From: an uncultured Ruminococcus sp. | GTDB taxonomy: Bacteria > Bacillota > Clostridia > Oscillospirales > Ruminococcaceae | Direction of reading: 5' to 3' | Length of the DNA: 64,000 bases | NCBI GenBank assembly: GCA_910576995.1 | Contig: CAJTLC010000004.1 | Location: 1 to 64,000 of the forward strand | Part shown: positions 1-8,328 of the stretch, piece by piece | Numbering within the stretch: the first letter of the stretch is position 1 | How the letters are laid out: the number at the start of each line of letters is the position of its first letter | Notes under the pieces: model-generated | Told to the model about the DNA's origin: nothing | Databases searched by the model: none | The model's input: the letters and a program-made list of their open reading frames with translations, nothing else | Position numbers and translations under genes: made by a program

Positions 1-1
1 T

Positions 2-1477
2 GAAAATTATGTAACTGAGTATAATTATAATAACGCTCAGGGCAATTATACGGCGCTCCTCCAGAAAGAAGTTAAGACCGTTCAGGATGAAAATAACGCT
101 CTGAATAATAATTCTAATGTTAAGCAGACAGTTTACACTTACGACGCTAACGGCAATCAGATTACAAAGACTGCTGACGGAAAAACTGAAACCAATACTT
201 ACGACGGTCTGAATCAGCTTATCGGCTTTACCGATGGCGAAACAACTGCAAGCTACAAGTACAATGTTTCGGGTCTTAGAATCGAAAAGGTTGTCAATGG
301 TCAGCGTATCAATCATGTATGGGACGGCAGCAAACAGATCGTTGCAGATGTTATTGAGGGCGACACGTATAACGCAAACTGCTATATCCGTGGAACAAGC
401 CTTGCTGCAAAGTATAAGTTTGTAAACGGCGCTAAATCTGAATATACTTACTATATACAAAACGCTCATGGCGATGTTGTTAATCTTACCGATGAAAATG
501 GCGGTATTGCCAAATCTTATACTTACGATGCTTTCGGCGTTGAAAAGAATATCAATGATTCCGATACCAATCCGTTCCGTTACTGTGGTGAATATTTTGA
601 CTCTGAATCTGGTACTATATACCTTAGAGCGAGATACTATAATCCTACTACTGGCAGATTCATTTCACGGGATTCCGTTACAGGTAAAATTGAAGATCCG
701 CTTAGTTTGAATCTTTATACTTATTGCCATAATAATCCATTACTTAACTTGGATCCAAGCGGGCATTTTATATTATCTTCAATTATTATTGGAGTAGCAA
801 TTGGGGCTGTTGTATCCGGTGGAATGTCTTTATATAAAGAGTCAAAATCTGTTGGTGGTATTTCAAATATGACCTCTGATAATTGGAAAAAAGTCGGAAA
901 AGACACTATTATTGGTGGCGTGTGCGGTGGCGTCGGCGGTGGATTTGGTGCATTAGGTGCGTCAGCAGCAGGTTCACTTATAACTTCATCAGCAACGAGT
1001 TCATTAATAGTTTCGTCAACCACGAGCTCGTTGGGATATGCTGTGGGGACTGGTATGGTAGGTGGAATGGTAGGAAGTTATACATCCACTATAACAAAAC
1101 AAGCTTTATATGGTTATAATGATCCAAATGAAATTATGCAAAATACTGTTTATGGTGGTATTATTGGTGGCACTTCAGGAGCGTTATGCTATAAATTAAT
1201 AAATTCCTCTTACCCATCTCAAAAAGTTAATACAAGTTTCTACAAAACATCTTCTAAAACAGGAAGAAGTTTAGATGCCAAAGGTGAACCCAATACAAGG
1301 GTGAACTTATATGATGAGCAAGGAATATTTAAGCAATCAAGATTTTATGGTGAAGATGGAAAATGTTTTTTGGATGTAGATTATGCACATAGCAACGGAG
1401 ATAATTCACATCAATTTCCTCATACACATGAATGGGATTGGACCAAAAATCCGCCAAGGCAAGATGGTAAATGGTGA
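2..1477 (+). CDS. Rhs/YD-repeat polymorphic toxin, C-terminal part (5' end outside window)
   Basis: The frame is open from the first bases of the window, so the N-terminus lies to the left. YD-type repeats run to about base 640, followed by the Rhs core signature (RYYNPTTGRFISRD, then LNLYTYCHNNPLLNLDPSGH). After the DPSGH boundary comes a glycine-rich hydrophobic segment (about 765-1180), of the kind expected to help translocation, and then a variable tip of about 95 residues. The tip is rich in His and acidic residues (DVDYAHSNGD, FPHTHEWDW) and is probably the toxin warhead; I cannot assign its fold. The shell is known in the family to encapsulate the tip and release it after cleavage. A TTG at 707 could start a tip-only product, but the natural reading is continuous. 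Confidence 0.9.
   Translation, partial: ENYVTEYNYNNAQGNYTALLQKEVKTVQDENNALNNNSNVKQTVYTYDANGNQITKTADGKTETNTYDGLNQLIGFTDGETTASYKYNVSGLRIEKVVNGQRINHVWDGSKQIVADVIEGDTYNANCYIRGTSLAAKYKFVNGAKSEYTYYIQNAHGDVVNLTDENGGIAKSYTYDAFGVEKNINDSDTNPFRYCGEYFDSESGTIYLRARYYNPTTGRFISRDSVTGKIEDPLSLNLYTYCHNNPLLNLDPSGHFILSSIIIGVAIGAVVSGGMSLYKESKSVGGISNMTSDNWKKVGKDTIIGGVCGGVGGGFGALGASAAGSLITSSATSSLIVSSTTSSLGYAVGTGMVGGMVGSYTSTITKQALYGYNDPNEIMQNTVYGGIIGGTSGALCYKLINSSYPSQKVNTSFYKTSSKTGRSLDAKGEPNTRVNLYDEQGIFKQSRFYGEDGKCFLDVDYAHSNGDNSHQFPHTHEWDWTKNPPRQDGKW
326..775 (+). repeat. Rhs core direct repeat, copy A
   Basis: About 450 bp spanning the end of the Rhs core, from the GGCAGCAAACA stretch to the DPSGH codons. It is closely similar to 2272-2722 in the same orientation. 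The copies could recombine and swap toxin tips. Similarity continues more weakly at protein level through the glycine-rich linker. Confidence 0.9.
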
Positions 1478-1919
1478 GTGTAACTGTATGATTTTTAATA
1501 TTATTGACAATCAGGAAAGTATTGATTACTTGATGAACCAATTCAATGGATTTCACGATTCATGCATAAAAGAAGTTAGGTATGTTAGTGGAGCATATGT
1601 AAGTCAAAATGGTGCTATAAATCCGTTCGATTCTACAAAAACATTGACAATTATTTTCCAAAGTCAAGGAGCCAATATAAGAACAATAGAAATGAAATTT
1701 GATGGAATTGTCAGATTTAATCTTTGTCCTAAAGGTGAAATGGAAGATGCTGTTCTTTATGGAGCCTCTATTTTATATTATAATGGATTAATTTATTGGA
1801 GCAGTTTATATAATGTAAAATTATCGGAACTAGAAGATTGCGATTCTACTTGGGTTTCTTCTGAAAGAATCAGTTGGAGAGCATTAGATAATTGTTTAGG
1901 AGATAAAATTATATATTAA
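1464..1919 (+). CDS. Probable immunity protein for the upstream Rhs tip
   Basis: This small acidic protein of about 150 residues overlaps the toxin stop codon, the usual position for an Rhs immunity gene. Two starts are possible: ATG 1464, inside the toxin gene, and ATG 1488, preceded by GGTGAG. Visible features are FHDSCIKEV near the N-terminus, a beta-rich middle with MKFDGIVRFNL, and a C-terminal STWVSSERISWRALD stretch. There is no signal peptide or membrane segment, so it should be cytoplasmic and bind its cognate tip. The function is inferred from position, size and composition; I cannot name the immunity family. Confidence 0.7.
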   Translation: MVNGECNCMIFNIIDNQESIDYLMNQFNGFHDSCIKEVRYVSGAYVSQNGAINPFDSTKTLTIIFQSQGANIRTIEMKFDGIVRFNLCPKGEMEDAVLYGASILYYNGLIYWSSLYNVKLSELEDCDSTWVSSERISWRALDNCLGDKIIY

Positions 1920-1925
1920 CTGTAG

Positions 1926-2017
1926 GTGCCTTTAAAAACCTTATTTTTTAAAACACACTAATGCATTTTATAAGTTCTTTAGCAAAAAAATATAAAATGA
2001 TAGGTTTTTAGGGGCAC
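1926..2017. repeat. Imperfect long palindrome (mini inverted-repeat element or terminator)
   Basis: Arms of about 25 bp (GTGCCTTTAAAAACCTTATT and its imperfect complement ending in GGGGCAC) surround an AT-rich loop. It directly follows the immunity gene and could terminate its transcript, but its size and arms resemble the other mini-palindromes in this window. Confidence 0.6.
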
Positions 2018-2023
2018 TCTGCA

Positions 2024-2051
2024 ATATATATATATATATATATATATATAT
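2024..2051. repeat. (AT)n microsatellite
   Basis: An uninterrupted run of 14 AT units. It lies in the non-coding spacer between the immunity gene and the displaced Rhs cassette. The rest of 2052-2233 is AT-rich with no recognisable gene. Confidence 0.95.
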
Positions 2052-2233
2052 GGGATATTACTTTTGTTGTATAAGTAGATTTAATAAAAAATCAAATCCT
2101 TATATACCCAAAGCGAGGATTGGGATATTATATATAACATTAATAGAAATTGTGATTCATTAAGAATTGATTTTAAGAGATTTATTACGATATATGATAC
2201 CAAATACTTTGATTTTCTATTTTTGTGATATAA

Positions 2234-3532
2234 TAATTACTAAAAAGACTGACAATTAGCTATGTCTTAAACGGCAGCAAACAAATCGTTGCAGATATTG
2301 TCAAGGGCGACACGTATAACGCAAACTCTTATATTCGTGGAACAAGCCTTGCTGCAAAGTATAAGTTTGTAAACGGCGTTAAATCCGAATATACCTACTA
2401 TACTCAGAACGCTCATGGAGATGTTGTAAACCTTACAAACGCTGACGGTGAGGTTGTTAAGTCCTATACTTATGACGCTTTCGGTGTTGAGAAGAATATC
2501 AACGATTCCGATGCTAATCCTTTCCGTTATTGCGGCGAATATTTTGATGCTGAAACAGGTACGATTTACCTTAGGGCGAGGTACTATAATCCGACTACTG
2601 GTAGGTTTATTAGTCGTGACAGTTATGCCGGTAAGATTGAAGATCCGCTGAGTTTGAATCTTTATACCTATTGTTGTAATAATCCTGTTCTTAGTATTGA
2701 CCCAAGTGGGCATTTTGGTATTTTAGCAACCGTCCTAATAGGAGCAGCGATAGGCGCAGCTATTAGTGGAGGAGCAACTCTTTATACTGAAGCGAAAAAT
2801 GCTGGCGGTATTTCCAAGATGAATAAAGATAATTGGAGTAATGTCGGTAAGGCTGCATTTGTAGGAGCTGTTGGTGGTGCGGCTGGTAGTTACGTAGGAT
2901 GTGCCTTAGGTACATGTTTTACTGCTGCAACTTTAGGTAATACAGTTGGAATGGGTATGATTAGTGGAGCAACTGGAGCATATGCATCTGAGTTAACTAA
3001 TCAAGCTCTTAACAATACAGTTGATTATAACAGATTATCTCAGAGCATTTGGAAAGGTGCTTTATGTGGAGCTACTTTGTCAGCTGTAACCTATGGAATT
3101 CTTAATTATAATAAAGGTTCAAATGTAGCGTGTTCTGAAACTGGAAATGTAAATGGAGCCACCCCAGCATCAAGGGCGGCAGATGTTCTTCAAGCGGAAG
3201 GTGCTACGAAAAATGGTGTTAATACTGTTTCTGTATTAAGAACAAAAGCAGGTAATGAATTTACTGGTGTTAATAGTGAAGGTATAACAAATGAATATTT
3301 GAATTCCGTTCTTCAAGAAGTTGGAGTTAATCAATTTGGGGGTGCCTGTGCAGAAATGAATGCTATAGCCAAGGCATTAAATAGTGGAGTTAATTTAAAT
3401 GGTGCAACTATATCTACCTCATATGTTCGAGGACCTTATAGTACATCTGGTTTACATGGTACAAACCATATAGCATGCGATACTTGCGCAAAGGTTATTG
3501 AAGAATTAGAGATAACTACTTGGGAGGCTAAT
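2234..3532 (+). pseudogene. Displaced Rhs C-terminal cassette with YwqJ-like deaminase toxin tip
   Basis: The frame opens after a stop at 2231 without a convincing start codon or ribosome-binding site. It begins inside the Rhs core, so this is a tip cassette lacking the large N-terminal shell. Core signature (LNLYTYCCNNPVLSIDPSGH), glycine-rich linker and toxin follow in order. The toxin carries GGACAEMNAI and CDTCAK, the Cys-Ala-Glu and CxxC zinc-binding signatures of the nucleic-acid deaminase fold, closest in my recollection to YwqJ-type toxins. There is no stop between the deaminase and the immunity domain that follows. Probably silent unless recombined into the full-length gene upstream. 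Confidence 0.75.
2272..2722 (+). repeat. Rhs core direct repeat, copy B
   Basis: Counterpart of 326-775 in the same orientation. It marks the left edge of the displaced toxin cassette. Confidence 0.9.
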
Positions 3533-3979
3533 TTGTTAAATTTTGACTTGATTGATAAGAGAATAATAAGCAAATTGCATGACATGGACTGGCAAAAAGA
3601 TAAAACCAAAGACATTACGCTTATGCGTAAAGAGATGGAGAATGAAGGATTCATTCCATTTAAGTATGCATTAGATATTTTATCGCATTTTCAAGGTATA
3701 AGTATTTCATATTCATATGAAGAATTAAAAATGCTAAATGTCAAAGCTAATAACTATTATGGAAACATACAATTTGATGCCTTGATGGCATCTGGATTAT
3801 ATGATTTTGTTGAAAGTAGAATGAATTATCTACAAGAAAATCTATTTCCAATTGGCTTTTTAAATGGTCAATTAATGTTATGTGTAGGAGAAACGGAACG
3901 GATTTACACATTTAATCCGCTAGAACCGATAGTTTTAGGCGAAAACATAATTGACTTTTTAAATAAAATATTAAAATAG
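3533..3979 (+). CDS. SUKH-like immunity protein, in frame with the deaminase toxin
   Basis: The last 148 residues of the displaced cassette read as a separate immunity domain. A GGGAGG motif at 3522-3527 sits five bases before a TTG at 3533, a good internal translation start. The protein ends with the pattern LFPIGFLNGQLMLCVG, then YTFNPLEP and a leucine-rich tail, which resembles SUKH-3-type immunity proteins (commonly paired with deaminase toxins). Because no stop separates it from the deaminase, it can be made alone from the TTG or as a toxin-immunity fusion. The SUKH assignment is from pattern memory. Confidence 0.6.
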   Translation: MLNFDLIDKRIISKLHDMDWQKDKTKDITLMRKEMENEGFIPFKYALDILSHFQGISISYSYEELKMLNVKANNYYGNIQFDALMASGLYDFVESRMNYLQENLFPIGFLNGQLMLCVGETERIYTFNPLEPIVLGENIIDFLNKILK

Positions 3980-4047
3980 TGTAGTACTCACTACTATTAT
4001 GATATTAAAACAGATAACATTTTTGTTCTGAGAAAAGACATTACGAT

Positions 4048-4085
4048 GCTGATGCTAATCCGTTCCGTTACTGCATATTATGATT
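4048..4085 (+). repeat. Short Rhs core remnant (third copy)
   Basis: A stretch centred on GATGCTAATCCGTTCCGTTA matches the Rhs core at about 556-600 and 2510-2555 and then breaks off. It is too short to code. It suggests that a further tip cassette was once present here and was deleted. Confidence 0.75.
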
Positions 4086-4143
4086 TAAGTAATGTTATTA
4101 CGAAGCATGAAAGTGAATTAATTTAAAGTATCTATATTTTTAC

Positions 4144-4190
4144 GGAGCAAAACAAGCTTTTAAAGCAAGTTCTGCTCCATATTTTTTACC
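4144..4190 (+). terminator. Hairpin plus T-run
   Basis: A nearly perfect 35-base palindrome (GGAGCAAAACAAGC and its complement) is followed by ATATTTTTTACC. It lies downstream of the displaced Rhs cassette. Apart from this and the Rhs remnant, I see no gene between 3980 and 4289. Confidence 0.7.
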
Positions 4191-4289
4191 TTGTTTCATA
4201 ATAAAAGTGAAACAAGAATTTTTAATATTCACAGGATTTATTGATGTTTACCATTCAATGTCAAAAAACGACATTTCAGTGCAAACTTA

Positions 4290-4318
4290 TTGAAGTTACC
4301 TCAAATTTATGATATATT
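4290..4318 (+). promoter_or_regulatory. Sigma-A-type promoter
   Basis: TTGAAG at 4290-4295, a 17-base spacer, and TATATT at 4313-4318. It lies about 95 bases upstream of a small gene with a strong ribosome-binding site. Confidence 0.6.
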
Positions 4319-4323
4319 GAAAG

Positions 4324-4391
4324 TACAAACTCTCGAATAAAAAGAGAATTTGTATTTTAACCGAAAAAGCTGTAATTTTGAGAATTACAGC
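4324..4391 (+). promoter_or_regulatory. Structured 5' leader (two hairpins)
   Basis: Hairpin one pairs TACAAACTCTC with GAGAATTTGTA (4324-4354). Hairpin two is GCTGTAATT with AATTACAGC (4369-4391). Both lie between the promoter and the AAGGAGG ribosome-binding site of the 4414 gene. No known riboswitch class is recognised. Confidence 0.45.
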
Positions 4392-4413
4392 GGATTATTA
4401 AAGGAGGTACACT

Positions 4414-4548
4414 ATGTCACAATCAGGAAAATTAGCTGCGGATTTGAGCACCGCATTAAGATGCAGTGAACTTGTAAACGACAGCAGCATTTACTCACGG
4501 GGAAGCAAGTACAGAAACAACAGTGAATACGAGAAGCTATACGGTTAA
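4414..4548 (+). CDS. Small protein of 44 residues, unknown function
   Basis: A strong AAGGAGG at 4401-4407 sits seven bases before ATG 4414. The product begins MSQSGKLAADLSTALRCSEL and ends SEYEKLYG; it is hydrophilic, with no signal or membrane segment. It lies just upstream of a Cro/CI-type regulator, with its own promoter and hairpin leader. Length and context fit a small regulatory peptide or a partner of that regulator, but nothing in the sequence proves this. Confidence 0.55.
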   Translation: MSQSGKLAADLSTALRCSELVNDSSIYSRGSKYRNNSEYEKLYG

Positions 4549-4622
4549 TATAAGTTATACAAAAATCATATGGATTAAAAGCTAAAAACACAAAAGAACA
4601 GTAAAGTGGGAAAAAATAAACG

Positions 4623-4988
4623 ATGATCTATGCAACTGATTTCGGTCAGTTCATATCCGAAAAGAGAAAGGAGTTCTCATTGACATCAACTGAGTTAGCG
4701 AAAAAAATCGGTATTTCAACGGGTTATCTTTCTCAGCTTGAACGCAGCAAAAGGGTAAATCCCGATATTCAGCTTCTAAAAAAAATGATTATTATATTCG
4801 AACTTGATGAGGACGAAATCGTTTGCTTTTATGAATTGTACAGTAAAGTATCAGGAGTATTTTGTCCAGATATATCGGAATATATTCAATCAAGAGAAGC
4901 TGTAAAAAATGCGCTGAGATATGCAATGAAAGTTGATGCATCTAATGAGGACTGGAAGAAATTTATAGAATTTCTTTCCCGAAAATGA
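4623..4988 (+). CDS. XRE-family helix-turn-helix regulator
   Basis: The 121-residue protein has an N-terminal Cro/CI-type helix-turn-helix at about residues 8-62 (LTSTELAKKIGISTGYLSQL, ERSKRVNPDIQLLKKM). The C-terminal 55 residues are helical and unassigned. It should bind DNA as a dimer and control a nearby promoter. The start at ATG 4623 follows an A/G-rich stretch rather than a clear Shine-Dalgarno. Such small regulators are typical of mobile elements and toxin loci, and the surrounding genes are of that kind. Confidence 0.85.
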   Translation: MIYATDFGQFISEKRKEFSLTSTELAKKIGISTGYLSQLERSKRVNPDIQLLKKMIIIFELDEDEIVCFYELYSKVSGVFCPDISEYIQSREAVKNALRYAMKVDASNEDWKKFIEFLSRK

Positions 4989-4990
4989 AC

Positions 4991-5050
4991 AATAATTTTG
5001 CGGTTTAAGCCGCAAAATTATTGAGATAAATTTTAGCTGTTCAGCTAAAA
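4991..5050 (+). terminator. Two hairpins after the XRE regulator
   Basis: AATAATTTTGCGG pairs with CCGCAAAATTATT (4991-5022). A second stem, TTTTAGCT with AGCTAAAA, follows at about 5031-5050, next to an AGAGGCG ribosome-binding-like motif. The first is terminator-like without a T-run; the second may act on translation of the following remnant. Confidence 0.45.
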
Positions 5051-5067
5051 AGAGGCGATAATGATAA

Positions 5068-5262
5068 TGTGAAAGAAAAAAGCAGAAATCACAGTATCAG
5101 GTGCGCTGTCCGATATGCAGCGGCAGATTATTTGATATTGTTATAGATGAAAATTTGATAAATCGGCATAATGTATCATGCGTAGTAATGATAAAATGTT
5201 GGAAATGTCACAAGGAAATTAAAATAATATATTCTGACTTAGTACAGACACCACGTATATGA
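5068..5262 (+). pseudogene. Small zinc-ribbon (Com-like) protein, start lost or frameshifted
   Basis: The open frame encodes VRCPICSGRLFDIV, then VVMIKCWKCHKEIKIIYSDL. The two Cys pairs (CPIC and CWKC) form a likely zinc ribbon as in phage Com-type small proteins. The frame opens at a TGT codon just after a stop. The nearby GTG 5070 and ATG 5061 are in other frames, so either a one-base shift has broken the start or GTG 5101 is used. The ribosome-binding motif AGAGGCG about 15 bases upstream suggests it once started near 5065. Confidence 0.5.
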
Positions 5263-5326
5263 AAAATATAGAGTAGGAGTTTGACAAGCAGCTTTTAAAG
5301 CTATATTGTCGACTCCTATTTTTTTG

Positions 5327-5365
5327 ACTCCAATTTGCTTTAAAAGCAAATTGGAGTTTTTTATG
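5327..5365 (+). terminator. Strong Rho-independent terminator
   Basis: ACTCCAATTTGCTTT pairs with AAAGCAAATTGGAGT, followed by TTTTTT. A weaker imperfect hairpin (about 5273-5318, also ending in a T-run) precedes it, so two terminators are stacked after the zinc-ribbon remnant. Confidence 0.85.
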
Positions 5366-5381
5366 TATATTTGCAATTTTT

Positions 5382-5439
5382 GGCAATGCTTTATTGCCGA
5401 ATATCCATAGCCTTCGTTTGATTTCAAATTGAACGGAGG
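5382..5439 (+). promoter_or_regulatory. Structured leader with ribosome-binding site in a stem, copy A
   Basis: A first hairpin pairs GGCAAT with ATTGCC (5382-5398). A second pairs CCTTCGTTTGATTT (5411-5424) with AAATTGAACGGAGG (5426-5439) using three G-U wobbles; the stem contains the GGAGG of the gene starting at 5449. Copy B at 9550-9617 has the same layout with different bases in the stems. This arrangement could hide the ribosome-binding site and gate translation. Confidence 0.55.
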
Positions 5440-5448
5440 TGAATAAAA

Positions 5449-5871
5449 GTGAGTTATAATCATGGTTTGGAAGAAAGAATATTTGAAAAGCAGTGGAAGA
5501 AAACAGCCGAAGAATATAGAAAATCAGGAATGACAGAAGAACAAATAGCGGCAATTTATGAATTTGATCGTCAAGTTTTTAATTCAGATCGCCGCTATAG
5601 AGAAAGAACAATTGAGCTTTATAATAATCCGAGTGTTAAAAAAATAAAAGTTTATGATGATTACTCAGAAAATAATCGTTACGGCTGGATCGATAATATT
5701 TCAGATCCAGAGAAATACAAAAAAATAATGTCTCTCCCAAAAATTTGGCGCGATGCATTCACGATGTACTTATACGACGGCTACTCTCAAAAAGAGATTT
5801 CGTCAAAACTACTGAAACCACAACAAACAATATCATATTGGATTGTAAAAATCGCTGAAATTTTGTGCTAA
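5449..5871 (+). CDS. Sigma-70 region 4-like regulator of a mobile element
   Basis: The 140-residue protein starts at GTG 5449 after GGAGG. The C-terminal 40 residues (WRDAFTMYLYDGYSQKEISS, then PQQTISYWIVKI) form a helix-turn-helix of the sigma region 4 type. The N-terminal part is charged and helical (EEYRKSGMTEEQIAAIYEFD). Similar small proteins occur in Clostridia mobile elements, where they may act as alternative sigma or antitermination factors; this is inference. A decayed paralogue with a similar leader is at 9625-9890. The shared sequence continues about 40 bases past the stop codon. Confidence 0.65.
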   Translation: MSYNHGLEERIFEKQWKKTAEEYRKSGMTEEQIAAIYEFDRQVFNSDRRYRERTIELYNNPSVKKIKVYDDYSENNRYGWIDNISDPEKYKKIMSLPKIWRDAFTMYLYDGYSQKEISSKLLKPQQTISYWIVKIAEILC

Positions 5872-6072
5872 GTTGGTAAAACAGCCATTTTCGTCGGCTA
5901 CATGATTAGATAGATTATTACATCATTCATATGTTATCAATATAACAGGAGATTCATATAGGATAAAAGATGTAATGTCGCAAATGGAAAATATTAACAA
6001 TTCCACTGGATATCTCAGGCTCGGTATTTTCTATCTGTTCTTCATCTGTTTTTGGAAACTCGTCTGCTTTTT

Positions 6073-6437
6073 CATTCCTTTTGTTTTTTTCCTCCGTCAT
6101 AGCCCTATGCTGTTTTTACACTCTGCGAATCTATTAACGCATAGCTTGGCTCTGCATCTCTTCCTGCGTTCACACGAGTTTCTTTCACAAGAAACTGCAT
6201 TACTTTTTCCCATCTTCCTTTCCTCATCGCACGGCTGTAAAAATTATATACTGTGGAGTATGGCGGATAATCATGCGGCAATGCTCGCCATTGGCAGCCT
6301 GTCTTTACTACATACATTACTGCCTCTACAAGATTTCTCTTGTGATGTTTACTTTTATTTCCTGACGGGAAGAACTCAGCTATCTTTTCCCATTGTTCAT
6401 CTGTCAAATCGCTCGGGTATCCCGTTCTTTCTCGCAC
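6073..6437 (-). pseudogene. IS5-family transposase, N-terminal fragment
   Basis: The protein reads MRERTGYPSDLTDEQWEKIA, then GCQWRALPHDYPPYSTVYNF, and reaches ALIDSQSVKTA, which contains the first Asp of the DDE triad. A stop follows; in the same frame the next residues, GYDGGKK, are still recognisable as IS5-type sequence before a second stop. The remaining catalytic Asp and Glu regions are missing, so the element is dead. No clear terminal inverted repeats were found. It is a remnant between the sigma-like gene and the agr locus. Confidence 0.8.
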
Positions 6438-6501
6438 AAGTTGAATAAATGGTGTATACTAAAATCACTAGAAGGATACTTGATGAAGGGAGGTTGTTCT
6501 T

Positions 6502-6645
6502 GTGAAATAATTTATTAAAAAACATTCTGGTTTCTTAGCTGCACTGGCACTTGTAGTAACAACGATGACGGTAAATTCTACCTGTATTTTTACAATGCAT
6601 CAGGATGAAGTTCCGAAAACTGCCAAGAAACTCCGTAAATTCTGA
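6502..6645 (+). pseudogene. agrD: AgrD-like autoinducer peptide precursor with stop at codon 3
   Basis: A GGGAGG at 6488-6493 precedes GTG 6502, but the frame reads GTG AAA TAA and then FIKKHSGFLAALALVVTTMT and NSTCIFTMHQDEVPKTAKKL. That is the AgrD layout: amphipathic leader, a Cys-centred autoinducer core (CIFTM) and an acidic, proline-containing tail. It overlaps the agrB start by one base. The TAA at codon 3 should block translation unless the ribosome reinitiates at the in-frame ATT 6514 or reads through. Cys would form the thiolactone with the C-terminal residue of the mature peptide. Confidence 0.75.
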
Positions 6646-7247
6646 TGTTTTATAAAGCATCAATCTACATAGCAAACATTCTTGAACAACAGAATAAATT
6701 TACATCGGAGGATAAGGAAATTTATCGCTATGGAATTCAACAAGGACTTAACCTCGCATTGAATATTCTGACAACGATACTTATAGGTGCCTTGTGTGGT
6801 ATGTTATATCCAAGCATACTATTCCTGATATGCTATATGCCGCTGCGGAGTTTCTGTGGTGGGTATCACGCTAAGACACATATCCGCTGTTATATTTATT
6901 CTGTTATAATGATTACCGGTATTCTTTTGGTTGCGAAATATTTAACATTTAACATTTTAGTGTATGAAATTCTTGTTTTGATGAGTCTCATAGCAATTTT
7001 TTTGCTTGCTCCTATTGAGGACAAGAATAAAGTACTTGACAGTGATGAAAAGAGAGTATTTCGTAAAAGATCGTGTATTATTGCAGTCTTGGAAATATTG
7101 ATATATCATATTTTTGTTATCACTCATTTTACAAACAGTTACAAAATATTATCTACAGCACTATTTTCGTTATCAATACTTATGATTATAGGTCGAATCA
7201 AGAACTATATTCAAAGAAGAAATATGCACGTTAGTATAAATCATTAA
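6645..7247 (+). CDS. agrB: AgrB-type peptide-processing membrane protease
   Basis: The 200-residue protein has about five or six membrane segments. It carries the catalytic stretch RSFCGGYHAKTHIRCY, with His75 and Cys82 in the spacing of staphylococcal AgrB His77/Cys84. In the family it removes the AgrD tail and forms the thiolactone. The ATG overlaps the agrD stop, so the two are translationally coupled. No AgrC sensor kinase or AgrA regulator lies nearby, so the pair is an orphan here or signals through a system elsewhere. Confidence 0.9.
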   Translation: MFYKASIYIANILEQQNKFTSEDKEIYRYGIQQGLNLALNILTTILIGALCGMLYPSILFLICYMPLRSFCGGYHAKTHIRCYIYSVIMITGILLVAKYLTFNILVYEILVLMSLIAIFLLAPIEDKNKVLDSDEKRVFRKRSCIIAVLEILIYHIFVITHFTNSYKILSTALFSLSILMIIGRIKNYIQRRNMHVSINH

Positions 7248-7277
7248 TCTGCAAGTAAACAGTATCAGGAGAGTGAA

Positions 7278-8308
7278 ATGAAAAAAACAATTTTAGCAGT
7301 CCTAACAATATCTTTGATTTCCATGAGTTCATGTAGTAATAAGCAGGAAATTTCTGCTCCTAAGGTAAAAACAGAAATATACGGAACTACTTCAGATGAT
7401 ACATCAGAAGAATCGTCTGCCTACGAAAAAAGTGAGCCAATCACGCTTAACTATGCCGTAGTCGGACAAGTCGCACCAGAGGAATACGAGCTGATAAAGA
7501 AATTCAACGAGGCTGATAATGTATATGTCATAGTAACAAAGGACTATTCAGAAATTGCTGGAGCTGATGAAAACGGTCAAATTGTATACGATGCTGATAG
7601 ACAAAGTTCTTTAAAAATTACACTTATGCAGGACATATTCTCAGGAAGAGGTGCATTCATCGACTTGTATAAGTTCATGGAAAAGGATTCGGAAGTGAAC
7701 ACCGCAACTCTCAACAATCATGTACTTGAACTTCACGAGACTGACGGGAAACTCTATACTTTGCCAACGTATTTTACAGTTGAAACTCTCATTGGTCAGG
7801 CACAATATGTCGGAGACAAGGAAGGCTGGACACTGGATGAACTCATTTCCCATTGGGAACAGATGCCGGAAGGCTCAACAATTGAAGGGCATACAGAAAA
7901 GGATTATGTTTATTATGCTATACTCCGTGGAATGTTAGATTCATTTATCGACTACAAATAAGGGTAGGCGATGAGGTAAAAGAAGTATATACTGAACCTG
8001 TTGGATTCCCTATTAATTTGAAAGTGTATGATGAAATTGCAAAAGACTCCATGAATGGAGAATATATGGATAGCACCATTACGATGCAGGGAAATGAATA
8101 TGAAATTGGACAGCTTACTCAGGAGGAGCTTGACAGGCTGACCAATTACATTAATCAAATACAAAACCTGACCGTCGGAATTGACAACGATCTTGATAAG
8201 ATAATCAATGAAGAAATTATCGCCTACTTTAATGGCGAAATTTCAATCGATGAATGTATTGATTATATACAAAATAGAACCGAGATAATGGTTTCGGAAA
8301 AACAGTAA
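7278..8308 (+). pseudogene. Extracellular solute-binding-type lipoprotein with internal deletion
   Basis: The N-terminal part (7278-7961) has a signal peptide with lipobox (LISMSSCS, lipidation Cys at about residue 19) and then LNYAVVGQVAPEEYELIKKF, like the first lobe of an extracellular binding protein. It stops at 7959-7961. From 7964, in another frame, a C-terminal part resumes (VGFPINLKVYDEIA, then QNRTEIMVSE, ending 8308). The joined product is well short of a normal binding protein of about 450 residues, so a central block was deleted with a frame change. It follows agrB by 30 bases and was probably co-transcribed. Confidence 0.75.
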
Positions 8309-8328
8309 AAATAGAAAGGAATTTTATC

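Noticed and set aside
2024..2051. (AT)14 as a possible phase-variation switch
   Set aside because: No gene start or promoter spacing that it could control was found; the next frame downstream lacks a start codon.
5930..6092. Minus-strand acidic frame MTEEKNKRNEKADEFPKTDE and on
   Set aside because: A short frame beside the transposase fragment with no recognisable homology or ribosome-binding spacing that I can defend.
5975..6448. Plus-strand hydrophobic open frame opposite the transposase
   Set aside because: Mostly the complement of the IS5-type transposase remnant, which has clear family motifs on the minus strand.
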